The notes under the pieces were generated by a model. It worked only from the letters and a program-made list of their open reading frames with translations, searched no databases and had not been told where the DNA came from. Below are positions 45,272-53,098 of a DNA stretch of 64,000 bases, one piece after another. Numbering within the stretch: the first letter of the stretch is position 1; each line of letters opens with the position of its first letter. The position numbers were made by a program, and so were the translations under genes. Source of the stretch: Halopiger xanaduensis SH-6 (GTDB lineage Archaea > Halobacteriota > Halobacteria > Halobacteriales > Natrialbaceae); assembly GCF_000217715.1 (NCBI RefSeq), contig NC_015666.1, positions 694,270-758,269 of the forward strand, written 5' to 3'.

Positions 45272-45389
45272 ACGCCGAACGCGCGGAGCGCGGTACTCCG
45301 CACTCCGCGTCCCGCGCCACTCGCGCGATTCGTGCACCGCTTTTCGCCGGATGAAAACGCGTTTTTGACCGCTTGCCGTCGTGTCGGGT

Positions 45390-45536
45390 ATGCGCGATCG
45401 CCTCCGCTCGCTGTGCCGACGGCTGGGCGTGCAGTGTCCCCACTGCGCGTCGGCGCGGACGGTCGGTATCCCCGCAACGCCGGGGCTGCGGCGCTGTCTC
45501 GCCTGCGGCGAGTCGTTCAACGAATCCGATATTTAG
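45390..45536 (+). CDS. 48-residue zinc-ribbon protein
   Basis: The ORF encodes MRDRLRSLCRRLGVQCPHC, then ASARTVGIPATPGLRRCLAC and a short acidic end. Two Cys-x2-Cys pairs 21 residues apart form a likely zinc ribbon. A basic N-terminus suggests nucleic-acid contact. It is 120 bases after lysC on the same strand. The zinc pattern and stop position make chance unlikely, but the function is unknown. The 232 bases after it show nothing clear. Confidence 0.65.
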   Translation: MRDRLRSLCRRLGVQCPHCASARTVGIPATPGLRRCLACGESFNESDI

Positions 45537-45768
45537 TCGGCAGCCGACGGTACGCGTCCATCTCCTTCCGAGACGGTCCCGGCCAGCACCGCATCCCGAC
45601 AGATCCTGCATCCCGACTGGCCCCGAACCGACGCGCCCACCGACGCGATCACCCTCGAGAACAACACCGTTCGTTACCGCTCGGTCCTGTTCGCCGACCC
45701 GCGGGTTCCGTCGTCGCTCGCCACCTTTCGTCGCTCGAATTGAACTATCGGGGCGTGAGTGTGTGGGT

Positions 45769-47130
45769 ATGGCCGGATACAAGTCCAAGATGGTCGAGCC
45801 GATCTCGCTCCCCGCCCGGGAGCGACGCGAACGCAACTTAGAGCGGGCCCGGTACAACGTCTTCAACCTCCCCGCCGACGAGGTCTTCATCGATCTGTTG
45901 ACCGACAGCGGCACGGGCGCGATGAGCGACGCGCAGTGGGCCGCGCTGCTGCGCGGCGACGAGGCCTACGCCGGCTCGCGGAGCTTCGATCGCCTCGAGT
46001 CGGCCGTCCGGGACGTGATGGGCGTCGAGCACGTCGTGCCGACCCACCAGGGCCGCGGCGCGGAGAACGTCCTCTACGGCACCCTCCTCTCGGACGCCGA
46101 GGACGCGGTCGTCCCGAACAATACCCACTTCGATACGACCCGCGCCCACGTCGCGAACCAGGGTGCGGAGCCGGTCGACTGTCCCGTCGACGGCGCACAC
46201 GATCCCGATCTCGAGGCGCCGTTCAAGGGGAATTTCTCGCTCGAGCGGGCCCGGGCGCTGGTCGACGAGGTCGGCGCGGACCGGATCCCGCTGGTGATCC
46301 AGACGATCACGAACAACTCGGCGGCGGGCCAGCCGGTCAGCGTCGCGAACACGCGGCGGGTTCGGGACTTCGCCGACGAGATCGACGCGACGTTCGTCAT
46401 CGACGCCTGCCGGTTCGCGGAGAACGCGTACTTCGTGCAGCAACGTGAGGACGAGTTCGCCGCCGAGACCGAGATCGCCGAGATCGCCCGCGAGCAGCTC
46501 GGCTACGCCGACGCCGTCGTGATGAGCGGCAAGAAGGACGGACTCGTCAACACGGGCGGCTTCGTCGCAACCGACGACGAGGAGCTCTTCGAGCGGTGCA
46601 AACAGCGCGCCATCCTCTACGAGGGATTTCCGACGTACGGCGGGATGGCCGGCCGCGACCTCGAGGCGATGGCCGTCGGCCTCCGGGAGGCCGTCGAGCG
46701 GTCGTACGTCGCGGATCGAGTCGAACAGGTCCGAACGCTCGGCTCGCTGCTGCGGGATGCGGGCGTCCCGATCTACGAACCGGTCGGCGGCCACGCGGTC
46801 TACCTCGACGCCGCCGCGGCGCTGCCCCACCTCGAGGCCGATGCGTTCCCCGGACAGGCGCTGGTCTGCGAGCTCTACCGGGAAGGCGGCGTCCGCGGGG
46901 TCGAACTCGGAAGCTTTGCCTTCCCGGACGCCGAGCGCCCGGAGCTCGTTCGACTCGCCGTGCCGCGCCGAACCTACCACCGAGAACACTTCGACCACGT
47001 CGCCGAGACCGCCGCAACCGTACTCGAGAAGGGGCGCGACGTCGACGGGCTCGAAATTGCGACCGAACCCGAGATGCCGGAGTTACGTCACTTCACGGCC
47101 GGACTCGAGCCGCGGTCCGAAGAACGGTGA
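45769..47130 (+). CDS. tnaA: tryptophanase / tyrosine phenol-lyase family beta-eliminating lyase
   Basis: This 453-residue PLP enzyme splits tryptophan to indole, pyruvate and ammonia. The N-terminus (YKSKMVEPISLPARERRERNL), the PLP lysine in VMSGKKDGLVN (Lys256), THQGRGAENVLYG and FIDACRFAENAYFV are typical of TnaA; tyrosine phenol-lyase is the alternative. ATG 45769 is preceded by no clear strong promoter. No Trp permease or TnaC-like leader is next to it. Confidence 0.93.
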   Translation: MAGYKSKMVEPISLPARERRERNLERARYNVFNLPADEVFIDLLTDSGTGAMSDAQWAALLRGDEAYAGSRSFDRLESAVRDVMGVEHVVPTHQGRGAENVLYGTLLSDAEDAVVPNNTHFDTTRAHVANQGAEPVDCPVDGAHDPDLEAPFKGNFSLERARALVDEVGADRIPLVIQTITNNSAAGQPVSVANTRRVRDFADEIDATFVIDACRFAENAYFVQQREDEFAAETEIAEIAREQLGYADAVVMSGKKDGLVNTGGFVATDDEELFERCKQRAILYEGFPTYGGMAGRDLEAMAVGLREAVERSYVADRVEQVRTLGSLLRDAGVPIYEPVGGHAVYLDAAAALPHLEADAFPGQALVCELYREGGVRGVELGSFAFPDAERPELVRLAVPRRTYHREHFDHVAETAATVLEKGRDVDGLEIATEPEMPELRHFTAGLEPRSEER

Positions 47131-47141
47131 GCGGGATCGCC

Positions 47142-47507
47142 TTACTGACTCGAGACGAAGCCGAGCGCTCGATCGCGAAGCGTCGGTTCGGGTTCGGGCT
47201 CCGACCGGTTCTGGAGCCGATTTGCGGCCGCGCGGATCCCCTGTTTCGCCGATTCGGACTCCGCGATGCCGACCGCCCAGTCGGGGATCTGCGACTCGAT
47301 CTCTTTCCGTTTCTGTTCTTTGAGCTGGCTGTACTGCCGCAGGAGGAGGCCGGCGCCGATGAACATCCCGGCGTCGACCAGCTCCCGGCGGAACCGCTCG
47401 CGATCGTTGCGGACTGCGATCGCTTTCACGAGCGAGAGGCCGCCGATCGCGAGGTAGAGTTTCGCGTTTCTCGACGGGTTGCCGCTGAGTAGCCGTTGGA
47501 GCGCCAT
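47142..47507 (-). CDS. haloarchaeal membrane-associated hypothetical protein
   Basis: This 121-residue protein has one or two hydrophobic stretches (LYLAIGGLSLVKAIAV; ELVDAGMFIGAGLLLRQY), then a basic coiled-coil-like segment (QLKEQKRKEIESQIPDW) and an acidic Pro/Glu repeat (EPEPEPT). TTTTAAGG about 28 bases before the ATG is a good TATA candidate. It overlaps no other gene. I do not recognise the family. Confidence 0.7.
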   Translation of the reverse strand: MALQRLLSGNPSRNAKLYLAIGGLSLVKAIAVRNDRERFRRELVDAGMFIGAGLLLRQYSQLKEQKRKEIESQIPDWAVGIAESESAKQGIRAAANRLQNRSEPEPEPTLRDRALGFVSSQ

Positions 47508-47569
47508 GCGCCGCGACGTACCACGTACCCGTCCTTAAAACTGCGCTGGGCGCTTGAGCGCCGTTCGGG

Positions 47570-48700
47570 TTAACCGTCGCTTTCACCGGTCCAGACGGCT
47601 TCCCACTCCGAAAGCCAGTCGCCGAGGGAGCCCCGCAGGTCGTCGTAGGTCATCGTTACCGTCCGCTCCGGTTCGCGGGCGCGGTCGGCGAACGACGACT
47701 CGAGATCGACGGACGCGTCCGCGACGGCCGGGAACTGCACGTTACGCGCCGCGATCTCGGCCTGCGCCGTCGACGAGAGCAGGAAGTCGAGGAACTCGTA
47801 AGCCAGTTCCTTCCGGGCACCGTCGGCGAAGACGGCGGCGAACTCGGTGTTGCGGTAGCCCGCGTCCTCGAGCATCGCGACCTGATGGAGGGCGAGGGGA
47901 CGCTCGGCCGCGGCCGCGCCGACCCGATCCGTCGAGTAGGAGACGACCATCGATCCCTCCCCCTCGAGGTACCGGTTCCGGTACGCGTCGGTCCAGCTCC
48001 CGGCGAGGCGAAGCCCGTTATCCCGCAGGGCCCGCCAGTACTCGCGGTAGCCGTCCTCGCCGGCGGCTGCGATCGTCCACAGCAGGAAGGCCAACCCCGG
48101 ATCCGACGAGCGAGGATCCTGCGCGAGCAGCGCCCGCTCGTACTCGGACTCGAGCAGACCGTCGAACGAGTCGGGCGGCCCGCTCTCGAGGTCGCGCTCG
48201 TCGTAGACCAGCGAGAGGTAGCCCGTATCGAACGGGAGGACCCTGCCGCCGGGGTCGTCGACCGTCAGCTCGTCGCGGAGCCGCCCGACGCGGTCGAGCC
48301 GATCCCGCTCGAGCGATTCGAAGAGTTCGCTGCCGCCGCCGAGAGCCTCGTCGACGCGGACGAGTTCACCGAGCGTCAGTCCAAGGTAGACGTCCGCGCC
48401 CGGATCGGCGTCGATCTCGCCGCGCCGGATGAAGTGTTCGATGCCGGCTTCGGGCACCCGCCAGTCGAGTTCGGCGTCCGGGCGCTCCTCGAGGAACGCC
48501 TCCTCGAGCCACCGGCCGGCGGGCCGCTCGCCGGTTACCATCGAGGTGTACGTCGCGATCCGCAGCGCGCTGTTGTCGAGTTCTTCGCCGCCGTCGTCCT
48601 GTCCGTCTTCCTCGGCGTCACGCGTGAGACACCCCGCGAGTCCCGTCAACGCGGCTCCGGTTCCCGCCCCGACACCGCGGACGAGCGTCCGCCGTCTCAT
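47570..48700 (-). CDS. thiamine-type ABC substrate-binding lipoprotein
   Basis: This 376-residue protein has a twin-arginine start (MRRRTLVRGVGAG) and lipobox LAGC. The solute-binding fold has ATYTSMVTGERPAGRWLEEAF, DVYLGLTLGELVRVDEAL, LPFDTGYLSLVYDERD and EGEGSMVVSYSTDRV. This pattern is close to thiamine-binding TbpA/ThiB. The permease and ATPase genes are absent here, so it must work with a transporter encoded elsewhere or be an orphan. A CTTAAGC 26 bases upstream fits a leaderless start at 48700. Confidence 0.85.
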   Translation of the reverse strand: MRRRTLVRGVGAGTGAALTGLAGCLTRDAEEDGQDDGGEELDNSALRIATYTSMVTGERPAGRWLEEAFLEERPDAELDWRVPEAGIEHFIRRGEIDADPGADVYLGLTLGELVRVDEALGGGSELFESLERDRLDRVGRLRDELTVDDPGGRVLPFDTGYLSLVYDERDLESGPPDSFDGLLESEYERALLAQDPRSSDPGLAFLLWTIAAAGEDGYREYWRALRDNGLRLAGSWTDAYRNRYLEGEGSMVVSYSTDRVGAAAAERPLALHQVAMLEDAGYRNTEFAAVFADGARKELAYEFLDFLLSSTAQAEIAARNVQFPAVADASVDLESSFADRAREPERTVTMTYDDLRGSLGDWLSEWEAVWTGESDG

Positions 48701-48787
48701 ATGCGGATCATCGCCCCGTGAGGGCTTAAGACCGCTGCCGCGTCGGTCGGTGGGAAAGATTTTATCCCCGCGGTGACAGTCACGACT

Positions 48788-49912
48788 GTGTCGACGAACA
48801 CGAAATCGAACGGACCGCCGCGCTCCGGCAGCCGACGGCGTCGGTACGTCCTCGCCGGCGTCGTCGCGCTCCTCGGGATCGTCACCGGGGCGATCCTCCT
48901 CGAGGTGCTCGGGACGATCCTGTTCGCGCTGACGGTCGCCTACGTCCTGTTGCCGCTGCAGGGGTGGCTCGTCAGGCGCGGACTCACGGAGTGGGTCGCG
49001 GCCGCCGCCGCGACGGTGATCGGCTTCGTCGGAGCGGTCGCCGTCTTCTCCCCGATCGCGGTGACCCTGTACTTCCGGGTCGACGAGATCACTTCGATCA
49101 TCGAAGGACTGCCGGAAGCGGTGCCGATTACGGCCTTCAATATCACGTACACGATCGAAGCGTCGGAGGTACAGGCGTTCGTCGTCGACTACCTCAGCAG
49201 CATCGCCGCCACCTTCGCGCTGTCGCTGCCGGTGCTCGCGATCAAGTTCGCGCTGTTTCTCACGCTCCTGTTCGCGCTCCTGCTCGAGGCCGACTCGGCC
49301 GGCCGGGCCGCGATCGCCCCGATTCCCCGCGAGTACCGCGACGTCGTCTACGCGCTCGCGACTCGAGCCCGCGAGACGCTGTACGCGATTTACGTCCTCC
49401 AGCTGGCGACGTCCGTGGCGACGCTGCTCATCGCCTACCCCGTCTTCTGGCTGCTCGACTACGAGATGTCGCTGACGCTCGCGATCATCGCCGCGATCTT
49501 GCAGTTCGTGCCGATCGTCGGTCCGAGCGTCCTGGTCGGACTGATCGCGGTCTACCACGTCACCGCCGGCGAGATCGCCGCGGCGGTGCTGATCGCCGTC
49601 TTCGGACTCGTCCTTATCGGCTGGCTTCCGGATATCGCCGTCCGGCCCCGGCTCGCCCGCCGCTCCGCCGGCCTGCCCGGGAGCCTCTACTTCATCGGCT
49701 TCACCGGCGGGCTCTTCACGCTCGGCCCGATCGGCATCGTCGTCGGCCCGCTGATCGTCGCCGTCTTCGTCGAAGCGGTCGACCTGCTCTCCGAGGAGGT
49801 CAACAGCGAAATCACGTTCTCCGAACTCGCCGCGGCCGAATCCGACGCCGGCGGTGACTCGGGCACCGAGCCGCGCCCTGACGAACCCGACTCGCCGATC
49901 GCCGACGACTGA
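48788..49912 (+). CDS. AI-2E family transporter (UPF0118)
   Basis: This 374-residue membrane protein has about eight helices, with the family repeats LLGIVTGAILLEVLGTILFALTVAYVLLPL and AIIAAILQFVPIVGPSVLVGL, and GWLPDIAVRPRLA and LGPIGIVVGPLIVAVFVE at the end. Members export quorum molecules or act as Na+/H+ antiporters. The GTG at 48788 lies 26 bases after TTTTATC; GTG 48773 is an alternative. The C-terminal tail is acidic and disordered. Confidence 0.9.
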   Translation: MSTNTKSNGPPRSGSRRRRYVLAGVVALLGIVTGAILLEVLGTILFALTVAYVLLPLQGWLVRRGLTEWVAAAAATVIGFVGAVAVFSPIAVTLYFRVDEITSIIEGLPEAVPITAFNITYTIEASEVQAFVVDYLSSIAATFALSLPVLAIKFALFLTLLFALLLEADSAGRAAIAPIPREYRDVVYALATRARETLYAIYVLQLATSVATLLIAYPVFWLLDYEMSLTLAIIAAILQFVPIVGPSVLVGLIAVYHVTAGEIAAAVLIAVFGLVLIGWLPDIAVRPRLARRSAGLPGSLYFIGFTGGLFTLGPIGIVVGPLIVAVFVEAVDLLSEEVNSEITFSELAAAESDAGGDSGTEPRPDEPDSPIADD

Positions 49913-49988
49913 TCCGTCGAGATGTAGCCCGTCCGCCGACTCCCATTCGACCACCGACACTTTTCACCGCGCTCGTGGACGGACCACT

Positions 49989-50672
49989 ATGGCGAGCGAC
50001 CGAACCATCATCCACGCGGTTATCGGTGCCGTCGTCGGTATCGTCCTCTCGTTCATCCCGTTTTCTACCGTCATCGGCGGGGCCGTCGCCGGCTTTCTCG
50101 AGGGACCCGACAGCCGGGCGGGCGCGATCGCCGGCGCGGTCGCCGGCGTCATCGCGTTCGTCCCGGTCGCCGCGGTCGCCGTCTTGCTGCTCGGCTTCCT
50201 CGGGTTCGGAATGGGGGTCGCAGCCGCGCCGTTCGAGGGGTTCGCCGTCGCCGCGTTCGCCGTCCTCGTTTTCGCGCTGATCGTCCTCCTCTACACCGTC
50301 GGCCTCTCGCTGCTCGGCGGGTATCTCGGCGCGTACCTCGCACGGGAGTACCCCGGGAAACACCGGGAGACGCGGCGGTCGCTCGGGATGGCCGTCGACT
50401 CACCGTCGGATCGTGTGGGGTCGCCGTCGTATCCCGACTCGAGGGGACGATCGGCCGAGCGCTATCCGCCGGCCGATCGATCGGCCGGCCGCGCTTCGGA
50501 CCTCGAGGGGTTCGACGACCGACGTCGAGACCAACACTGGGACCGGGAGCGAGAACCCGATCGAGAGTCGGATCGAGACCGGGAGCCGTTCGATACCGAC
50601 TCGAGGGGCGCCGAGGCGGATCGATACCGCGAGGATCGCGAGCGTGAACGCGAACGCGATCGAGACGAGTAG
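49989..50672 (+). CDS. DUF5518-type membrane protein with charged tail
   Basis: This 227-residue protein has four hydrophobic segments within residues 1-125, with glycine-rich turns (GGAVAGFLEGPDSRAGAIAG) typical of haloarchaeal DUF5518. A long hydrophilic tail of Arg/Asp/Glu repeats (DREREPDRESDRDREPF, EDRERERERDRDE) follows. The function is unknown; the tail may interact with nucleic acid or protein partners. The start is the ATG 49989 (MASDRTIIHAV). Confidence 0.8.
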   Translation: MASDRTIIHAVIGAVVGIVLSFIPFSTVIGGAVAGFLEGPDSRAGAIAGAVAGVIAFVPVAAVAVLLLGFLGFGMGVAAAPFEGFAVAAFAVLVFALIVLLYTVGLSLLGGYLGAYLAREYPGKHRETRRSLGMAVDSPSDRVGSPSYPDSRGRSAERYPPADRSAGRASDLEGFDDRRRDQHWDREREPDRESDRDREPFDTDSRGAEADRYREDRERERERDRDE

Positions 50673-50791
50673 TTCCGTCTCACGCGGCTGTCGACGCCGA
50701 TCGCCGCCTTCCCTACCTTTTTGACAGTCGGCCGCGGTGTCTCCGATCAGGGTCGTTCTTTAGGCTCGCCAAAATCGAAGCACATTTATTG

Positions 50792-50809
50792 TTTTAGGCT
50801 AGCCTAAAA
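50792..50809 (+). promoter_or_regulatory. DtxR-type iron box of the siderophore operon
   Basis: TTTTAGGCTAGCCTAAAA is a perfect 18-base palindrome between the TATA element CATTTATT (50783-50790) and the leader ATG at 50814. A worse copy (TTTAGGCTCGCC) lies at about 50759. This is the classic place for DtxR/SirR-family repression by iron. Confidence 0.82.
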
Positions 50810-50813
50810 ACAC

Positions 50814-50933
50814 ATGAAACGAGACGCGACCGCGTACTGGCGACTCCCGGCTAGATCGGCGGCTGTCCGGCAGGACACCGGACGACGACGGGTCGTCGGT
50901 CGGACGCGAAACGGAGGGGTCCTCCGTGCCTGA
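50814..50933 (+). CDS. 39-residue Arg-rich leader ORF before the iron permease
   Basis: The ATG 4 bases after the iron box opens a 39-codon frame (MKRDATAYWRLPARSAAVRQ...RTRNGGVLRA). It ends at a TGA 5 bases inside the permease gene (GTG at 50926), in another frame. The overlap and the leaderless position suggest its translation opens the hairpin at 50913-50925 and couples to the permease. A free peptide function is possible but unsupported. Confidence 0.5.
   Translation: MKRDATAYWRLPARSAAVRQDTGRRRVVGRTRNGGVLRA
50913..50925 (+). promoter_or_regulatory. Shine-Dalgarno sequence within a hairpin
   Basis: GGAGG-GGT-CCTCC can fold into a 5-bp stem with the SD as one arm and the GTG start of the permease directly after it. 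The SD-to-start distance (8 bases) is ideal, but the stem would block it until a ribosome on the leader ORF melts it. Confidence 0.65.
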
Positions 50934-52083
50934 GACGGCGCCAGAGGGGGTTTCCTCGTCGAGAACGGAGACGGACCGAGATCGCTTTTCGCTGGTTGAT
51001 TCGAAGCTGCTTTCGGTCTGTCTCGGCGGCTCGCTGATCGTCTTTATAAGCGGCTTCGTCCAGATCAGTTTCGGCGCGTACTCGATGTCCTTCGGCGAGG
51101 CCTGGCGGGCGCTGTTCGATACGACGGTGCTGTTCGACTACCGCTGGCTGCTCAACTTCCTGCTCGGCGAGGGACTGCTCGAGACGCTGACGGGGTATCG
51201 GGCCGGCGAACTGCCCGAGCTGTCGACGGCGACCCACATCGTCTGGAACATCCGGCTCCCGCGGGTTCTCACGGCGATTATCGTCGGGGTCAACCTCTCG
51301 GTCTCCGGGGCGATCTTCCAGGCGGTCACCCGGAACGAACTCGCGAGCCCGTTCATTCTCGGCGTCTCCTCGGGAGCCGGACTGATGATCCTGCTCGTGC
51401 TGACGGTGTTTAGCGGCCTGACGACGATCCTGCCGCTGATCGCGGCCATCGGCGGCGCGATCGCCTTCCTGCTCGTCTACGTCATCGCGTGGAACCACGG
51501 AACGAGCCCCGTTCGACTGGTGCTGGCCGGCGTCATCGTCAGCACCGTCTTCGGCTCCTTCCAGACCGCGATGTTCGTCTTCACCGACGACATCGCCGTC
51601 GTCCAGCAGGCGATCTCGTGGCTGAACGGATCGCTCACCGGCGTCAACTGGCAGCACGTCCGGATCGCGCTCCCGTGGTCGGCCGTCTCGGTCGGGCTGG
51701 CGTACCTGAGTTCGCGACAACTGAACGTCCTCCTGCTCGGCGAACAGACGGCCTCGTCGCTCGGGATGTCCGTCGAACGGGTCCGGTTCGGGCTGTCCGG
51801 GATCGCGGTCCTCGCGGCGGCTGCGAGCATCGCGGTCGCCGGCATCGTGAGCTTCGTCGGGCTCATCGTCCCGCACGTGGTGCGCAACGTCGTCGGGAGC
51901 GACTACCGGAAGCTGATGATCGGCTGCGTCTTCGTCGGCCCGGCGCTGATGATCGTCGCCGACGTCGGCGCACGGCTCGCGCTCAGCCCCGTCCAACTCC
52001 CGGTCGGGATCGTCACCGGGCTGATCGGCGGCCCGTACTTCCTCTACCTGATGCGCCGGAAGGAGAACCTGGGTGAGGTCTGA
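50926..52083 (+). CDS. iron(III)-siderophore ABC transporter permease (FecCD)
   Basis: This 385-residue permease has the FecCD/BtuC pattern: about ten helices, IRLPRVLTAIIVGVNLSVSGAIFQAVTRN, LASPFILGVSSGAGL, GIVSFVGLIVPHVVRNVVGSDYRKLM and LPVGIVTGLIGGPYFLYLM. It starts with GTG and ends in an ATG overlap with the ATPase gene. It forms the membrane channel of the importer with the next two gene products. Confidence 0.94.
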   Translation: MPETAPEGVSSSRTETDRDRFSLVDSKLLSVCLGGSLIVFISGFVQISFGAYSMSFGEAWRALFDTTVLFDYRWLLNFLLGEGLLETLTGYRAGELPELSTATHIVWNIRLPRVLTAIIVGVNLSVSGAIFQAVTRNELASPFILGVSSGAGLMILLVLTVFSGLTTILPLIAAIGGAIAFLLVYVIAWNHGTSPVRLVLAGVIVSTVFGSFQTAMFVFTDDIAVVQQAISWLNGSLTGVNWQHVRIALPWSAVSVGLAYLSSRQLNVLLLGEQTASSLGMSVERVRFGLSGIAVLAAAASIAVAGIVSFVGLIVPHVVRNVVGSDYRKLMIGCVFVGPALMIVADVGARLALSPVQLPVGIVTGLIGGPYFLYLMRRKENLGEV

Positions 52084-52991
52084 TGAGTGGGACACACACA
52101 TCTCCTGAGACGGACGCCGACCGCAATCGCGCAACGGACGCCGAGGAGCCGACCGACGAGAATCCACACCTGACCGGCACCGACCTACGGATCGGCTATC
52201 CGGAGGCCGACGAACTGGTCATTGACGGCGAGTCGCTGAGCGTACCCGAGGGGCAGGTGACGGCGCTGATCGGCCCCAACGGCAGCGGCAAGAGCACGCT
52301 GCTGAAGGGGATCGCCCGACAGGTTTCCCTCGAGTCGGGCTCGGTGCTGCTCGACGGATCGGATATCCACGAGCTCGAGAAGAAGGAGTTCGCCCGGAAG
52401 CTGGGGCTGCTCTCCCAGGAGAACGTCTCGCCGGGCTCGCTGACCGTCGAGGAACTCGTCTTCCACGGCCGGTACCCCCACCGGGGCTTCTTCGAGTCCA
52501 CAACTGACGAGGACGAGGCCGCCGTCGATCGCGCGATCGCGCTGGCCGGCGTCGACCACCTGCGGGAAACCGAACTCGACAGCCTCAGCGGCGGCCAGAA
52601 GCAACTCGTCTGGATCGCGATGGTGCTGGCCCAGGAGACCGACGTGCTGTTGCTCGATGAGCCGACCACCTTCCTCGACGTCCACCACCAGCTCGAGGTC
52701 ATGGAGATCGTCGAGGCGCTGCGCGATTACAGCGACGTGACGATCGTCCTCGTGCTCCACGACATCGAGCAGGCGGCCCGCTACGCCGACTACCTGCTGG
52801 CGCTGGACGGCGGCTCGATCTACGCCCGCGGCCCGCCCGAGGAAGTTATCACCGAGGAACTGCTCGCGGACGTCTTCGAGATCGAAGCGGCGGTCGAATA
52901 CGGCGGCGAGACCGGCCCCGACATCACGCCGCTCGGGCCGCTTCACGACGAGTCGACCGACGACGTGCGGCGGGAGATCCTGCGTCGCTGA
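52083..52991 (+). CDS. iron-siderophore ABC transporter ATP-binding protein
   Basis: This 302-residue ATPase has Walker A GPNGSGKSTLLKG, the Q-loop LSQENVSPGS, the signature LSGGQKQLVWIAMVL, Walker B VLLLDEPTTFLD and the H-loop LVLHDIEQA. It overlaps the permease stop by one base, so it is translationally coupled. The organisation matches FepC/BtuD-type importers. Confidence 0.95.
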   Translation: MSGTHTSPETDADRNRATDAEEPTDENPHLTGTDLRIGYPEADELVIDGESLSVPEGQVTALIGPNGSGKSTLLKGIARQVSLESGSVLLDGSDIHELEKKEFARKLGLLSQENVSPGSLTVEELVFHGRYPHRGFFESTTDEDEAAVDRAIALAGVDHLRETELDSLSGGQKQLVWIAMVLAQETDVLLLDEPTTFLDVHHQLEVMEIVEALRDYSDVTIVLVLHDIEQAARYADYLLALDGGSIYARGPPEEVITEELLADVFEIEAAVEYGGETGPDITPLGPLHDESTDDVRREILRR

Positions 52992-53044
52992 CTCGGATGT
53001 GTCCCTCTAGTCGGCGCCTGCCGTTCCGTCTCGACGCTCGAATA

Positions 53045-53060
53045 TTTAGGCAAACCTAAA
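53045..53060 (+). promoter_or_regulatory. upstream iron box of the binding-protein gene
   Basis: TTTAGGCAAACCTAAA has exact arms TTTAGG/CCTAAA and lies just before the TATA element TACTTTTAATG (53067-53076). With the box at 53079 it brackets the promoter. Confidence 0.72.
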
Positions 53061-53078
53061 TGAATATACTTTTAATGT

Positions 53079-53094
53079 TTTAGGCTTGCCTAAA
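53079..53094 (+). promoter_or_regulatory. downstream iron box of the binding-protein gene
   Basis: TTTAGGCTTGCCTAAA has 7-base arms around TT and ends 4 bases before the ATG at 53099. It is the same spacing as the operon's first box, so both transcripts should respond to the same regulator. Confidence 0.78.
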
Positions 53095-53098
53095 CTAC

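Noticed and set aside
45373-45768. N-terminal extension of the tryptophanase frame
   Set aside because: The extension overlaps a zinc-ribbon ORF and is Arg/Ser/Pro-rich, unlike TnaA, which starts at 45769.
50907-50920. GAAACGGAGGGGT resembling the ORB-like G half before the permease
   Set aside because: The CCAGTT part is missing and the GGAGG is better explained as a Shine-Dalgarno arm of a hairpin.
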